A stretch of DNA of 64,000 nt, taken from assembly GCF_028553745.1 (NCBI RefSeq), contig NZ_CP067131.1, positions 248,001-312,000 on the forward strand, in the 5' to 3' direction. Positions 50,986 through 60,347 of the stretch are shown here, in pieces. The number at the start of each line of letters is the position of its first letter. The first letter of the stretch is position 1. The notes under the pieces are model-generated. The model worked only from the letters and a program-made list of their open reading frames with translations, was not told the origin of the DNA and searched no databases. Source of the stretch: Paracoccus seriniphilus. Its GTDB lineage: Bacteria > Pseudomonadota > Alphaproteobacteria > Rhodobacterales > Rhodobacteraceae. Made by a program: the position numbers and the translations under genes.

Positions 50986-52616
50986 TCGAAAGGCCCGTCG
51001 CGAACCGGACCGCTATGGGCAATGAATATCCGGGTCACGGCGGTGCATTCACGGTCTATTGCTGTCAGAATGCGGTGACAGGCCCGATCATCAATCTCGG
51101 AAAATGCCTCGTCAAAGATCAGCACATCTGCCGGTCGCAACAGCGCCCGCGCAATCGCGACCCGCTGTCTCAGGCCGCCTGACAGATTTGCCGCCGTCTC
51201 GGTCAAGACGGTATCCAGCCCCTTTTCACCCCGCGCCCATAGGGCCAGATCGGCCCAGTCCAGAACCTGCCACAGACGCGCATCATCGGCATCCGGATCA
51301 GCCAGCACAAGATTGTCGCGCAGCCGCCCGCGCAGCAGCGCGGGACGCTGTGCCAGATGGGTGATGCGCGAGGTCAAGGCTGTCGGACGCAGGTCTGAAA
51401 CGGGTTCTCCATTCAATTTCACGCTCCCTTCGGCCAGCGGCGCATCGCGTGTCAACACCGCCATCAACCGGGATTTTCCGATGCCTGATGGTCCATCCAG
51501 CAAGACCTTGCTGCCTGGCGCGAACCGGGCGCTGACCGCATCATGCAGGGCATTGTCAGCCCTTGCGTCTTTCAGGTCGATCACCAGCGGCCCTGCGGGA
51601 ATGGGCGATCCGCCATCCATGCGTTGTGCCGACATCACCCCATCAAGACGCTGCGCGGCAACCTTGGCGCGGGCCTGCGCGTGATACAGACCCAGCAGAT
51701 TGCGCAGCGGTCCCGACATCATGCCTGCATAGGCAAGAAAGGCAACCAGAGTGCCGATCTGCCAGCTTCCGGCAATCACCTGCCAGCCACCGACCAGCAG
51801 AATGATCCCGCGCAGGCTCGCCGTGATGGTCTGGCTGACCGCGCCGACCGTCTCGGACCACAGGCGTTGCTGCATCAGCGCGCTCAACTGCCCCTGCTGG
51901 GCCTGGGCGAAATTTTCCTCGCCCTGATCCAGGGCATTCAGACCGCGCAATGTCGCGCGCGAGGACACGGTTTCCGCCATCTGCGACGAGAGATTGCCGC
52001 GCCACTGCCGGACTGTCTGGGCCAGGCGTGTGGTGCGCGGACGCGCCCTGCTGAGGAACCACAGTTCGAAGGGTGCAGCCAGCAAAGGCAACAGCGCCAT
52101 GCGCCAATCCAGCGCGACCATCAGCACGATGCCTCCGGTCAGACGGAAGACGGCCCCAACAGCAACCAGAACGGTATCGAAGGCAAAACTCTGAATCTCG
52201 GCGCAATCACCGTCCAGACGCGCCATGGCTTCGCCCAAAGGCGGATCCGGCAGAAACGGGTCTCGGGCCAGGGTCGCGCGAAACAGCCGACCGCGCAGAT
52301 CGACCAGCATTCGCGCCGAGGCCCGCAGATGCAACATGGCATTGACCATCCCAAGCCCGACAGTCCCCAGCCCGACGGCAAATGACATCAACGCCCAGAA
52401 GACCAGCGCCGGCATGTCCCCGGCCATGATCCCCGCATCGATCACTTGCCGGGTCAGCATTGGCAGGGCCAGCCCCAGACTGGCCGCCGTCAATGAAAAG
52501 CCCAGCACGACCAGCGCCCCCGGCATGGCGCGGCGCATGATGGGTGTGATCCAGGTGGCCGTCTCCGCCCCAAACAGCAGCCGCGCGATCCGCCCTGTCA
52601 GAGCAGCATCAGCCAT
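50889..52616 (-). CDS. qhpF: ABC transporter of quinohemoprotein amine dehydrogenase biogenesis (QhpF)
   Basis: 575 residues, an exporter half-transporter: about six membrane helices in residues 30-320, then an ATPase domain with Walker A GPSGIGKS, signature NLSGGLRQRVAIARA and Walker B VLIFDEAFSEID. In known qhp operons QhpF is required to make the mature enzyme and is thought to export the crosslinked gamma subunit. The ATG at 52616 overlaps the protease gene's end by eight bases. The 3' end overlaps qhpR in antisense. Confidence 0.88.
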   Translation of the reverse strand: MADAALTGRIARLLFGAETATWITPIMRRAMPGALVVLGFSLTAASLGLALPMLTRQVIDAGIMAGDMPALVFWALMSFAVGLGTVGLGMVNAMLHLRASARMLVDLRGRLFRATLARDPFLPDPPLGEAMARLDGDCAEIQSFAFDTVLVAVGAVFRLTGGIVLMVALDWRMALLPLLAAPFELWFLSRARPRTTRLAQTVRQWRGNLSSQMAETVSSRATLRGLNALDQGEENFAQAQQGQLSALMQQRLWSETVGAVSQTITASLRGIILLVGGWQVIAGSWQIGTLVAFLAYAGMMSGPLRNLLGLYHAQARAKVAAQRLDGVMSAQRMDGGSPIPAGPLVIDLKDARADNALHDAVSARFAPGSKVLLDGPSGIGKSRLMAVLTRDAPLAEGSVKLNGEPVSDLRPTALTSRITHLAQRPALLRGRLRDNLVLADPDADDARLWQVLDWADLALWARGEKGLDTVLTETAANLSGGLRQRVAIARALLRPADVLIFDEAFSEIDDRACHRILTAIDRECTAVTRIFIAHSGPVRDGPFDQVITLSASLPILRNSRGDMPYQREKAREKAV

Positions 52617-53292
52617 GGGACGCCCGCCTCTGTTCGGGGCCGATATGGCGACAGCGCCCGCGCAGCACATGCCATGCCTGATCCCCGGCCATCACGCCTT
52701 GCCGGGCCATGATCGCTGCAAGATGACCGGCGACGCGGGCCGTGCCGATGCTGGCTCCGCCCATCCCCGCCTGCCCCCGTTCAGGAGAATTGCACCACGC
52801 CCCCAGAACATCGGGACGCGGCAGGGACAAATCATCCCAGCCGCAGCGCGCATCGCCCGTTGCCGCGATGACATGGGGATATCCGGCGGGATAGCAGCCT
52901 TTGCCCTGCGCGGGATGGGCCGAAACCAATGGGATCTGCGCCCCTGCCAATCGCGTGCAGGCGTCGCGCAGGGTCCTGCGGTCAGCAGCAAGGCCAAGGC
53001 TGAGACAGATCAGATGCGGGCGCAGTTCTGGTGCCAGACCACCCAGCCAGTCCAACGCCGCCGCAACCCGCGCCGCACTGGTGACGGGACGATCCTCGAA
53101 CACCTGGGCATGCCGGATCAGAACATCGGGGCAGGCACGCCGGATCACGCTGTCGACGGCACTGCCGTGGCCAAGCCGGTCAGGCCCGGCAGGCGCGCAA
53201 AGACCATCTGCACGGAAGGCCCGATGCCCCTGCCCATCATCCAGATGATCACGGACCGGGCCGCCGCTGTCTATGACGCCGACCCGGATCAT
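52609..53292 (-). CDS. qhpE: Subtilisin-like protease processing the gamma subunit (QhpE)
   Basis: 227 residues, small for the S8 family and without signal peptide, hence cytoplasmic. The catalytic triad is visible: Asp8 in VGVIDSG, His42 in GHGSAV, Ser181 in GASIGTARVAGH. Known QhpE removes the 28-residue leader of QhpC after crosslinking. GAGGAGTAGG precedes the ATG, which overlaps the stop of the beta-subunit gene. A longer upstream frame lacks conserved sequence. Confidence 0.9.
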   Translation of the reverse strand: MIRVGVIDSGGPVRDHLDDGQGHRAFRADGLCAPAGPDRLGHGSAVDSVIRRACPDVLIRHAQVFEDRPVTSAARVAAALDWLGGLAPELRPHLICLSLGLAADRRTLRDACTRLAGAQIPLVSAHPAQGKGCYPAGYPHVIAATGDARCGWDDLSLPRPDVLGAWCNSPERGQAGMGGASIGTARVAGHLAAIMARQGVMAGDQAWHVLRGRCRHIGPEQRRASHG

Positions 53293-53293
53293 C

Positions 53294-54370
53294 CTACTCC
53301 TCGCGGGTAAAGAGGCGCACGCTGGCCAGCGACATCGACGCATTGCCCGGCAGATCGACCTGACCCTTCTTTTCCAGAGTCTGCGCATCATAGGCCGCCA
53401 GATCTCCAAGCGCCCCACCCAGCCAGACCGTGCTGCCGTCGGTCGAGACATTCACCGAGTAATAGCTGTGAGGCAGTGACACCCGCTTGATCGACTGATT
53501 GCTTTCCAGATCAAAGCTTTCCAGCACGTTATAGGCACCATAAGCTCGGGTCTTGTCCGGGCTGACGGCGGTCGAGAAGTAGAAGACATCCATGATCCGC
53601 ACTTCGCGCATGCTCATCTGGCCGCTGTCCAGATCCATTGTCAGCATACCGGTCCGATAGGCCTCGGGATCGGCCGGATCCTTCGCCGTCAGCGCCGTAT
53701 AGAAAGGCACCGACATGACATGCGAGGATTCATATTGGCTCCAGACCGCCAGAACATCGGGCTGTGTATAGGTTTCCGGTCGCCAGCTTTGAATCGGCAG
53801 GTCCTCGATCAATTCACCCGTGGTTGCATCCATGACATGCATGTTGCGTCCCAGACCATAGATCCGGGTGCCATCGGTGGAATAGGCCAGAACCGTGATC
53901 TGGCGCGGTGCCTCGAAGCGGGCGGTCTCCTGCATGGTTTCTGTATCGAACAGTGCGATACGCGTAGGCTGAACCTCGTAATGGGTCAGATCCAGCTTGA
54001 CCGGGCTTTCATAGACGGCCAGCGTCTTGCCATCGGGGGACAATGCGAAACCGAACAGCGACTTGACCCGCTCTTCCGGGCTGCTCAGATCGACACGGGC
54101 CACGGTTTCGCCCGTCTCCAGATCAATCTTCACGAAGCTTTCTGTCTTGTTGATCGTCGAATAGGCGTATTTCCCGTCGGGCGCCACGATGGGCACCATT
54201 GGCGTCGGGCCGGCATCCTCGACGGTGATCGTATTGACGACCTTCATGTCCTGGGCATCGACGACGATCAGCTTGTCAGGGCGCGCGGGGGCCAGAATGA
54301 AATCACGTGCGATCGCAGGCGTGGCCAGCATCGCAACCGAGGCCAAAAGCGGCAAAAGAGACTTGCGCAT
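53294..54370 (-). CDS. qhpB: Quinohemoprotein amine dehydrogenase beta subunit (QhpB)
   Basis: 358 residues with a signal peptide ending AIA (about residue 21). The rest is a seven-bladed beta-propeller of repeated strands, for example VAPDGKYAYS, LSPDGKTLAV and VSPDKTRAYG. It provides part of the active-site pocket in the periplasmic heterotrimer. It lies four bases after qhpC. No catalytic residue is assigned. Confidence 0.92.
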   Translation of the reverse strand: MRKSLLPLLASVAMLATPAIARDFILAPARPDKLIVVDAQDMKVVNTITVEDAGPTPMVPIVAPDGKYAYSTINKTESFVKIDLETGETVARVDLSSPEERVKSLFGFALSPDGKTLAVYESPVKLDLTHYEVQPTRIALFDTETMQETARFEAPRQITVLAYSTDGTRIYGLGRNMHVMDATTGELIEDLPIQSWRPETYTQPDVLAVWSQYESSHVMSVPFYTALTAKDPADPEAYRTGMLTMDLDSGQMSMREVRIMDVFYFSTAVSPDKTRAYGAYNVLESFDLESNQSIKRVSLPHSYYSVNVSTDGSTVWLGGALGDLAAYDAQTLEKKGQVDLPGNASMSLASVRLFTREE

Positions 54371-54374
54371 CAGA

Positions 54375-54701
54375 TCAGCCTTTCTTCTCGGGGAAGACGG
54401 ATTGCAGCTTGCGCCAGTCCTGCATGACATCATCGGCACCCGCGGCCCAGTCGGGATAGGTGTTCAGCGTATCGGCAACCTGTGCAGGCCACCAGCAGGG
54501 GTCCGCGCAGCCGTAAAGATCGGCCTCCATCGGCTGACACAGGTTGGAAACGGCGCCAAAGGCGTCCACTTCCCATCCGGGATCGAAAGATGTCGTGCAA
54601 CCCACCAGGGCGTTCATCGCGACGACCTCGTCCTCGCGGCCTTCAGCCTCGGCTTCGACAAAGGCCTTGGCCTTGGCGTTTGCGGGGGTCAGATGTTTCA
54701 T
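54375..54701 (-). CDS. qhpC: Quinohemoprotein amine dehydrogenase gamma subunit precursor (QhpC)
   Basis: 108-residue precursor of the catalytic subunit that carries cysteine tryptophylquinone. If the first 28 residues are the leader, mature numbering puts every crosslink residue known from Paracoccus/Pseudomonas enzymes in place: Cys7-Glu16, Cys27-Asp33 and Cys41-Asp49 thioethers, and Cys37-Trp43 of the quinone cofactor. The leader (through VVA) has no signal peptide. The start overlaps the qhpD stop by four bases. Mature size is 80 residues. Confidence 0.95.
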   Translation of the reverse strand: MKHLTPANAKAKAFVEAEAEGREDEVVAMNALVGCTTSFDPGWEVDAFGAVSNLCQPMEADLYGCADPCWWPAQVADTLNTYPDWAAGADDVMQDWRKLQSVFPEKKG

Positions 54702-56158
54702 TGCGGAAGAACCTCCTTGGCGGGGCCGGATCGCGTGATCCGGGGTTCAAGCTGGCTACGGAAGAAATCGGGATTGGCGCGCATGATGCGGACATAGGAT
54801 TCAATGCCGAAATCGACCCATTCCCGCATCAGATCGCAATAGTGATAGACCGGCGCAAAGGCATCGCCCTGGCGCGAATAGCTTTCGTGATAGCACCCGC
54901 CCGCACAGATCGAACGGATGCGACAGGTCTTGCATCCATAGGCGCTGCGATCCTGAGCCTTTTCGATGAAGGCAGCCAGCTTCGGCACGTCGATACCCTT
55001 GTCGACATTGCCATATGTCGGCTCGTCCGATCCGACGAAACGGTGACACAGATGCAGATCGCCCTCCAGATCCACTGCCAGCATGCCCAGCCCCGCTCCA
55101 CATGGCACCTGTTTCTTGGTGCCCTGGGCAATATCGGTCAGCAGCTGGTGCATATTGGAGAAGCCGATGTTCTCACCCCGGCAGGCCGCGTCGACATAGC
55201 GTTGACCCAGTGCCATCATGTCGTCAAAGACCCGCTTCAGGGCAGTTTCATCCAGATTGAACACCGCAATGGGGCCGGATGTCGCCGGTCCGAAGCCGAC
55301 CTCGGCAAATCCCAGGTCGTTCTTGAGGTGATCATGGATCCCGATGACATCGGTCACGCCGCGCGTCAACGTCACCCGCACTCCGACCGGCCGTGCCCGA
55401 TAGCGCGACAGCAGCATCCGTACCTTGCGCGACACAAGGTCATAGGTGCCCTTCCCGCCCACGGTCTTGCGGTTCATGTCATGCAGGGCCTTGGGACCAT
55501 CCATCGACACGGTCAGCGCAAAGCGATGTTCGTTGAACCAGTCGACCATTTCCTCGGTCAGCAACGTCGCATTGGTCGTCAGCGAGAAATCGACCGTCTT
55601 GCCGACTTCGCGGGCACGCGGCGTGGCATAGGCCACGACCTCGCGGATCAGCGGCATGTTCGACAGCGGCTCGCCACCAAAGAAGACCACATTGACCCGG
55701 TCGCGATCCACGGCCTGTTTCAGCAACAGCTCAAATGAGGCACGTGCCGTTTCAAAGGCCATTTTCTGGCCCTTGGCCGGCGTGGTCAGATCCTCCTTGT
55801 AGCAATAGGTGCAGGCCAGATTGCATCCCGTATTGACGTTCAGGATGATCGTGGACAGCGGTATTTCCTCGACCTTGACAATCGGGCGGGGAATCTCGGC
55901 CGCTTCGGCATCGCGCAGAATGTCCAGCGCCATGAAGCTTTGCAGGCATTCACCCAGATCATCCGGGCTGTGACGATCGCCCAGACGGGCCTTGAGCACC
56001 TCGGCATCGACGGCGGGGGTTTCAGAGAACAGATCATAGACGTCCTGCGCAACGGCATCCAGTTCGAACAGGCTGGTTGTGGGCGGATGCATCAGCATCG
56101 CATAGCCATCAACATCGACGCGATGGGCGTTGTGGCGGATCAGTGTCAAAGCAGACAT
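54698..56158 (-). CDS. qhpD: Radical SAM enzyme forming QhpC thioether crosslinks (QhpD)
   Basis: 486 residues. The radical-SAM cluster is bound by Cys112, Cys116 and Cys119 (CxxxCxxC in [10 protein letters not shown]). A SPASM-like C-terminal region has many further cysteines, for example [23 protein letters not shown] and YHYCD, for two auxiliary clusters. The N-terminal ~90 residues resemble a leader-recognition domain. Known QhpD makes the Cys to Asp/Glu thioethers in QhpC in the cytoplasm. It is next to qhpA (nine-base gap). Confidence 0.95.
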   Translation of the reverse strand: MSALTLIRHNAHRVDVDGYAMLMHPPTTSLFELDAVAQDVYDLFSETPAVDAEVLKARLGDRHSPDDLGECLQSFMALDILRDAEAAEIPRPIVKVEEIPLSTIILNVNTGCNLACTYCYKEDLTTPAKGQKMAFETARASFELLLKQAVDRDRVNVVFFGGEPLSNMPLIREVVAYATPRAREVGKTVDFSLTTNATLLTEEMVDWFNEHRFALTVSMDGPKALHDMNRKTVGGKGTYDLVSRKVRMLLSRYRARPVGVRVTLTRGVTDVIGIHDHLKNDLGFAEVGFGPATSGPIAVFNLDETALKRVFDDMMALGQRYVDAACRGENIGFSNMHQLLTDIAQGTKKQVPCGAGLGMLAVDLEGDLHLCHRFVGSDEPTYGNVDKGIDVPKLAAFIEKAQDRSAYGCKTCRIRSICAGGCYHESYSRQGDAFAPVYHYCDLMREWVDFGIESYVRIMRANPDFFRSQLEPRITRSGPAKEVLPQ

Positions 56159-56167
56159 GGCAGAACC

Positions 56168-57718
56168 TCAGCGAATTGGCGCATCGACAAAGCGCTGCAC
56201 GGTTGCGTAAAGATGCGCCTCGGCGGTCAGCGGTGCTTCACCGGCATCGACCGTTGCGATCACTTTCAGATTGCCCGCATTGTTGGTTTTCATGGGACGT
56301 TCGGGATTGGGGCCCGCATCCGCAGGCATGAACAGGCCGTGCTCGTCGATTTTGCCGGCGAATTTGGCATCCTCCATGGCGGCTGCGGCCTCGTCGAAAT
56401 TGTCGGTCTGCCAACTGGCGTCAAAGACGCCTAGCGCGATGTCATCCTCGGTCGCGGGTTCCTTGTCTGGGCCATTCAACCAGCCCCATGCCTCGAACTG
56501 GGCCGGAGCCTTGGGGATGGCGCCCCCGCCCCCGCCGATCCGCGCCATGGCCATATCGGGCACGACGGAGATCCGGTCGGGCTGGGTATAGGCCACCAGT
56601 TCAATCGTCTGGTCGCCCAGTTTCAGCGCGAACGGCCCGGGCTCTGTTGTCGCAGTAACGGTCACTTCGGTGACGCCATCGCCCATCGGCGTAACCGTGG
56701 CCTGAACGCCCGCGGGCAGGGTCAGTTGATCGCCCAGCCCGGGTCCGGCCACGCGGATCACCGTTTCCTGACCGATCTTTACCCGCGTGGGCGTTGCCGC
56801 CAGAACCTCGGGGGTGCCATCGGCGGGAACCGCCGTGATACGTCCGCCGATCATGTCGCGATCGGTTTCATACCAGCGCCCGCTGATCCGCCCATCTTCA
56901 GTGATCGCAAAGACCTGACGAATGGAGGTCGTGCCATCCGAAAGTGTAGCGCGCCATTCGCCCTCACCCAGAATGCGCCCCGTGCCCGTGAAGGTCCGAC
57001 TGCCATCGGCAAAGTTCAGGACCATGGTCACATCATAGTCACCCTCTGCCGCCGCAAGGACAAGCGTTCCGGTGTAATCGCCCCGACCGGGCTGGCGACC
57101 GGCAAGCAGGTAATCCCCCGATGCATCGCCAGCAAAGGCTGCGGGCGCGTCACCCAGGGGATAGGTCTTGGCCAGGAAGGGGATGATTTCCGCCTTGGCG
57201 ATCCCCCACCAGTCTCGGTCACGTGCCAGAGCCTGATATTCCAGCGTCGGGAACTGACCCAGATGGAAATTGACCAGATGTTGCCAGTCCTCGGCACTGC
57301 GTCGCTGCAGGGCAACACGCGCATAGGAATGACAGCGCCCGCAGGTCTGGGTCATCAGATCATCCGGGCCGGTGTCAAAAGCGACCGGCTCTCGTTCCAG
57401 AATATAGCGTCGCTCGGCAGTTTCCTGCAGGGTCAGGCCGCGCGTGTCGGAGAGATAGCGGACAATGGCATCGCGCTCATCCGCTTCAAGATGGACATCG
57501 TGATTGCGCATCATACGCGCCACGGTCATGTCCCAGCCTTCAGGCGTCTTGCGCACGGCATCGATACGCTCATAGCCGCCGTCTTCGCTCGCGGCATGGC
57601 AGGCGGCGCAGGTGTTTTCCAACACCTCTTCACCGGTGACCGCCATTGCCGGATTCGCGACACTCAGCGCGCCAAGGGCGCAGCTTGTCACCAAGGCTGA
57701 TCGGATAAGTGGCTTCAT
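56168..57718 (-). CDS. qhpA: Quinohemoprotein amine dehydrogenase alpha subunit, diheme (QhpA)
   Basis: 516 residues with a signal peptide (cut about residue 26, ending AMA). Two c-type heme sites: CAACH (37-41) and CGRCH (126-130). The C-terminal ~330 residues are beta-rich domains of the alpha subunit. It transfers electrons from the quinone cofactor to periplasmic cytochromes or azurin. First gene of the minus-strand operon qhpA-D-C-B-E-F. It diverges from qhpG across 212 bp. Confidence 0.94.
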   Translation of the reverse strand: MKPLIRSALVTSCALGALSVANPAMAVTGEEVLENTCAACHAASEDGGYERIDAVRKTPEGWDMTVARMMRNHDVHLEADERDAIVRYLSDTRGLTLQETAERRYILEREPVAFDTGPDDLMTQTCGRCHSYARVALQRRSAEDWQHLVNFHLGQFPTLEYQALARDRDWWGIAKAEIIPFLAKTYPLGDAPAAFAGDASGDYLLAGRQPGRGDYTGTLVLAAAEGDYDVTMVLNFADGSRTFTGTGRILGEGEWRATLSDGTTSIRQVFAITEDGRISGRWYETDRDMIGGRITAVPADGTPEVLAATPTRVKIGQETVIRVAGPGLGDQLTLPAGVQATVTPMGDGVTEVTVTATTEPGPFALKLGDQTIELVAYTQPDRISVVPDMAMARIGGGGGAIPKAPAQFEAWGWLNGPDKEPATEDDIALGVFDASWQTDNFDEAAAAMEDAKFAGKIDEHGLFMPADAGPNPERPMKTNNAGNLKVIATVDAGEAPLTAEAHLYATVQRFVDAPIR

Positions 57719-57930
57719 CTTGCTGCTTCCTCTGGCTCGGCTGGCGATCCGGCGCAGGGCCGGACCCGATTTGATGCCCCTCAGAAAAACGTGGGTTCCT
57801 CATCCATACTTGTCATTCCCGGCCACAGTTGCGACGCTTTGACGCGCGGCAGGGCTTTGGCCGACATTGTCAAGTTGTTTGCCTGCATATGCGGCGAAGC
57901 TGCCAATGAGCTGAACAGTTGTGGAAGATC
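57719..57930. promoter_or_regulatory. Divergent promoter region of qhpA and qhpG
   Basis: 212 bp, expected target of the AraC-type regulator. A TTTGCC at 57878 followed by GCGG at 57891 weakly echoes the TTGCCAAAT-GCGG repeats upstream of qhpR. No clear -35/-10 pair stands out. GGAAGATC precedes the qhpG start. Confidence 0.35.
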
Positions 57931-59184
57931 ATGACGCAAGGGGACGATCTGATTGTTCTTGGCGGAGGCCCGGCAGGCGCCATTTCCGCGCTGCTGGCTG
58001 CGCGCGACGGCCTGCGGGTCAGATTGATCGATCCCTGCAACACCCCCCCGCGCCTTGAAGGGCTGAGCCCGCGGCTGAGACATTGGCTGTCAGGACAGGG
58101 TTTGCTGAAAGGCTTTGACAAGATACATGGCCCGCTGCGCCGAACCGTGGATTGGGCCGGCATCAGTGACAGCAATTCCGAATTCGTCATCTTCCGCGAC
58201 GCTCTGGACCAGCATTTGCGCCGGGCGGCCCGTGATGCCGGGGCGACCCTGATCCGCGACAGCGGCAGCCCCGAAAGCGGCGGCGTCATCCTGTCCTCTG
58301 GCGGACATCTGCCCGCGGCAATGGTGATAGATGCACGCGGACGCAAGGCCGGGCGCGCGGGAGCACAGGGCGCGGCGACATTGGCCTTCAGCGGCTGGCT
58401 GCAAGGTCCGGGGTTGACAGCCGGGGTCAGCCTGACCGCGATTGCAACCGGCTGGGTCTGGCGCGTGGCCCTGGCTGACGGTCGCATCTGGGCGCAGACG
58501 GTAATGGATGCCGCAGGTCATGGCGATCCGGCCGAGCGGTTTCTGAACGGCGTCGCGCTGGCGGATCCCGAACTTCGCCAAGCACGCCTCGAAGGCGCCG
58601 TGTCCGTCCGCGCCGCGCAACCCCGCCTGCCCGTTGCGGTCGAGGATCTCTCGGTTCTGCCGGTCGGTGACGCGCTGGCGTCAATGGATCCGTTGTCGGG
58701 GCATGGGCAATTCTGGGCCGTGTCCAGCGCGCTGGCCGTGGCGGCCGTGCGCCGCAGCCTTGCCGCCTGCCCCGGCCCCGAAACCGAAGACCTTTGCCGC
58801 AAGTTCCTGAACCGTCGCGCCGTAGGGACCGGCCTGCATCAAGCGCGGGTGGGGCGCGACTTCATCCGGTCCGAGCAACGCTTTGCCGATCAGCCGTTCT
58901 GGAAACGCCGCGCCGCTTTTCCGGATTCCCTTGCCAGCAGCACCCCCAAGGCAGAAATCGGGATTGATGAGGCCATCGTGGTCGAAAAAGGGCTGCTGAC
59001 GCGGCGCGAGGTCTTGAGAACTCCACGTTCACCGGAAGGGGTCGCCTGGTTCGGCCCGGTTCCCGCTGTCGAGGCCTGGCAGGTCTATCAGCAGGGCGGT
59101 TTGCATGGGCTGAATGCGAGATGGGGAAACTGGGCCCGCCGTATCGAACAGGCGCTGGCGCAGGAAGGCCGGCCTTCGAACTGA
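57931..59184 (+). CDS. qhpG: Flavin monooxygenase of tryptophylquinone biogenesis (QhpG)
   Basis: 417 residues. The FAD-binding GGGPAG near residue 10 follows LIVLGG, as in tryptophan-halogenase/FAD-monooxygenase relatives; VGDALASMDPLSGHGQ is the second flavin-contact region. Known QhpG dihydroxylates the tryptophan of QhpC that becomes the quinone. It is divergent from qhpA, as in other qhp loci. An upstream in-frame ATG at 57919 is less likely. Confidence 0.88.
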   Translation: MTQGDDLIVLGGGPAGAISALLAARDGLRVRLIDPCNTPPRLEGLSPRLRHWLSGQGLLKGFDKIHGPLRRTVDWAGISDSNSEFVIFRDALDQHLRRAARDAGATLIRDSGSPESGGVILSSGGHLPAAMVIDARGRKAGRAGAQGAATLAFSGWLQGPGLTAGVSLTAIATGWVWRVALADGRIWAQTVMDAAGHGDPAERFLNGVALADPELRQARLEGAVSVRAAQPRLPVAVEDLSVLPVGDALASMDPLSGHGQFWAVSSALAVAAVRRSLAACPGPETEDLCRKFLNRRAVGTGLHQARVGRDFIRSEQRFADQPFWKRRAAFPDSLASSTPKAEIGIDEAIVVEKGLLTRREVLRTPRSPEGVAWFGPVPAVEAWQVYQQGGLHGLNARWGNWARRIEQALAQEGRPSN

Positions 59185-59297
59185 TCCGAAATCTGCCCAC
59201 AGGCAAGGCACCGCTCACGGTGTGAAAGCCGCGCCACGCTTGACAACCAACCGCGCCAAAGGGCTTTACAAGGAAAGGTTCTACGAGACTGGCAGGG

Positions 59298-60296
59298 ATG
59301 AAACGCAAGAAGGTTACACTTGAACAGGTTGCCCGCGCGGCCGGAGTTTCGCGCGCGACAGTGTCATTGGTCGTGCGAAAATCTCCGCTTGTCGCCGAAA
59401 AGACCCGTGAAAAGGTCGAAGAGGTGATGGCCCGGATGGACTATGTCCGCGATCTGGGGGCGGCGCGGATGCGCAGCAATCTCAGCCGGACGGTCGGGGT
59501 CATCGTCCCCAATCTGATCAACAGTTTCTTCACCGAGTTTCTCTCGGGCGTCGAAACCGTCATGGGCGAGGAGGACCGGGTTGTCCTGCTGGCCAACAGC
59601 CAGGACGATGCGGCCCGCCAGGACGATATTCTGCAGCGCTTCCGGGGGCATGGTGTTGATGGCGTCATCCTGTGCCCCGCCGTCGGCACGCCGAACGACC
59701 TGCCCCGGCGGATGCGCAACTGGGGCCTGCCATTGGTTCAGTCCCTGCGTGAAATCGGCTCGGGCAGCAGCGACTATGCAGGTGCCGACTACATCGCGGG
59801 CACGCAGCTTGCCGTTGAACATCTGGTCGCGCGGGGGCACCGCCGCATTGCCTTTCTTTCGGACCAGACAGCAACCTCGGCCCGCCGGGAAAGGCTGGCT
59901 GGATTCAATGCCGCTCTGACCCGCTTCGGCGCAGACAATGCCGGCACTGTCGAGACCGAACTAAGCTGGAGCGGTGCGATGCAGGCCGCCCGAGAGATCA
60001 TCGCCCTGCCCGGTTCGCCAAGCGCCGTGTTGTGTTTCAATGACATTCTGGCCGCCGGGCTGATGTCGGGGCTGCGCCAGAACGGCGTTGCGCCAGGACC
60101 CGATCTGGCGGTCATGGGGTTGGACGATCTGCCTCTGGCACAGTTGACGCATCCCGCACTCAGCAGCGTCGCGATGAGGCCCGACCGTATTGGCGCTGCC
60201 GCCGCGCGGCAACTGGCCCGACGCATTGCCGAGCCTGATGCCGAAATCACCCGCAGCATCATCGCCCCCCAGCTTGTCATCCGCGACAGCACCTGA
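59298..60296 (+). CDS. LacI-family transcriptional regulator
   Basis: 332 residues. The HTH (about 5-25) is VTLEQVARAAGVSRATVSLV. The hinge helix is near residue 50, and a periplasmic-binding-like effector domain follows with VGVIVPNLINSFFTE, GHRRIAFLSD and CFNDILAAG. It probably senses a sugar or sugar acid. A 20-bp palindrome lies directly downstream (60317-60336), in front of the dehydrogenase/kinase operon it likely controls. Confidence 0.92.
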   Translation: MKRKKVTLEQVARAAGVSRATVSLVVRKSPLVAEKTREKVEEVMARMDYVRDLGAARMRSNLSRTVGVIVPNLINSFFTEFLSGVETVMGEEDRVVLLANSQDDAARQDDILQRFRGHGVDGVILCPAVGTPNDLPRRMRNWGLPLVQSLREIGSGSSDYAGADYIAGTQLAVEHLVARGHRRIAFLSDQTATSARRERLAGFNAALTRFGADNAGTVETELSWSGAMQAAREIIALPGSPSAVLCFNDILAAGLMSGLRQNGVAPGPDLAVMGLDDLPLAQLTHPALSSVAMRPDRIGAAAARQLARRIAEPDAEITRSIIAPQLVIRDST

Positions 60297-60297
60297 G

Positions 60298-60347
60298 TTG
60301 ACTTGACCCTGCTGCCAATTTAGAACGTTCCAAATTCATCAGTCCGG
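60298..60347 (+). promoter_or_regulatory. Promoter with LacI-type operator palindrome
   Basis: TTGACT (60298-60303) and TAGAAC (60321-60326) are 17 bases apart. The -10 lies inside a 20-bp palindrome, 60317-60336, AATTTAGAAC and GTTCCAAATT, with one mismatch and the central CG typical of LacI-family operators. Binding there would block the promoter of the 2-hydroxyacid dehydrogenase-kinase operon. The adjacent LacI protein is the obvious candidate. Confidence 0.75.
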
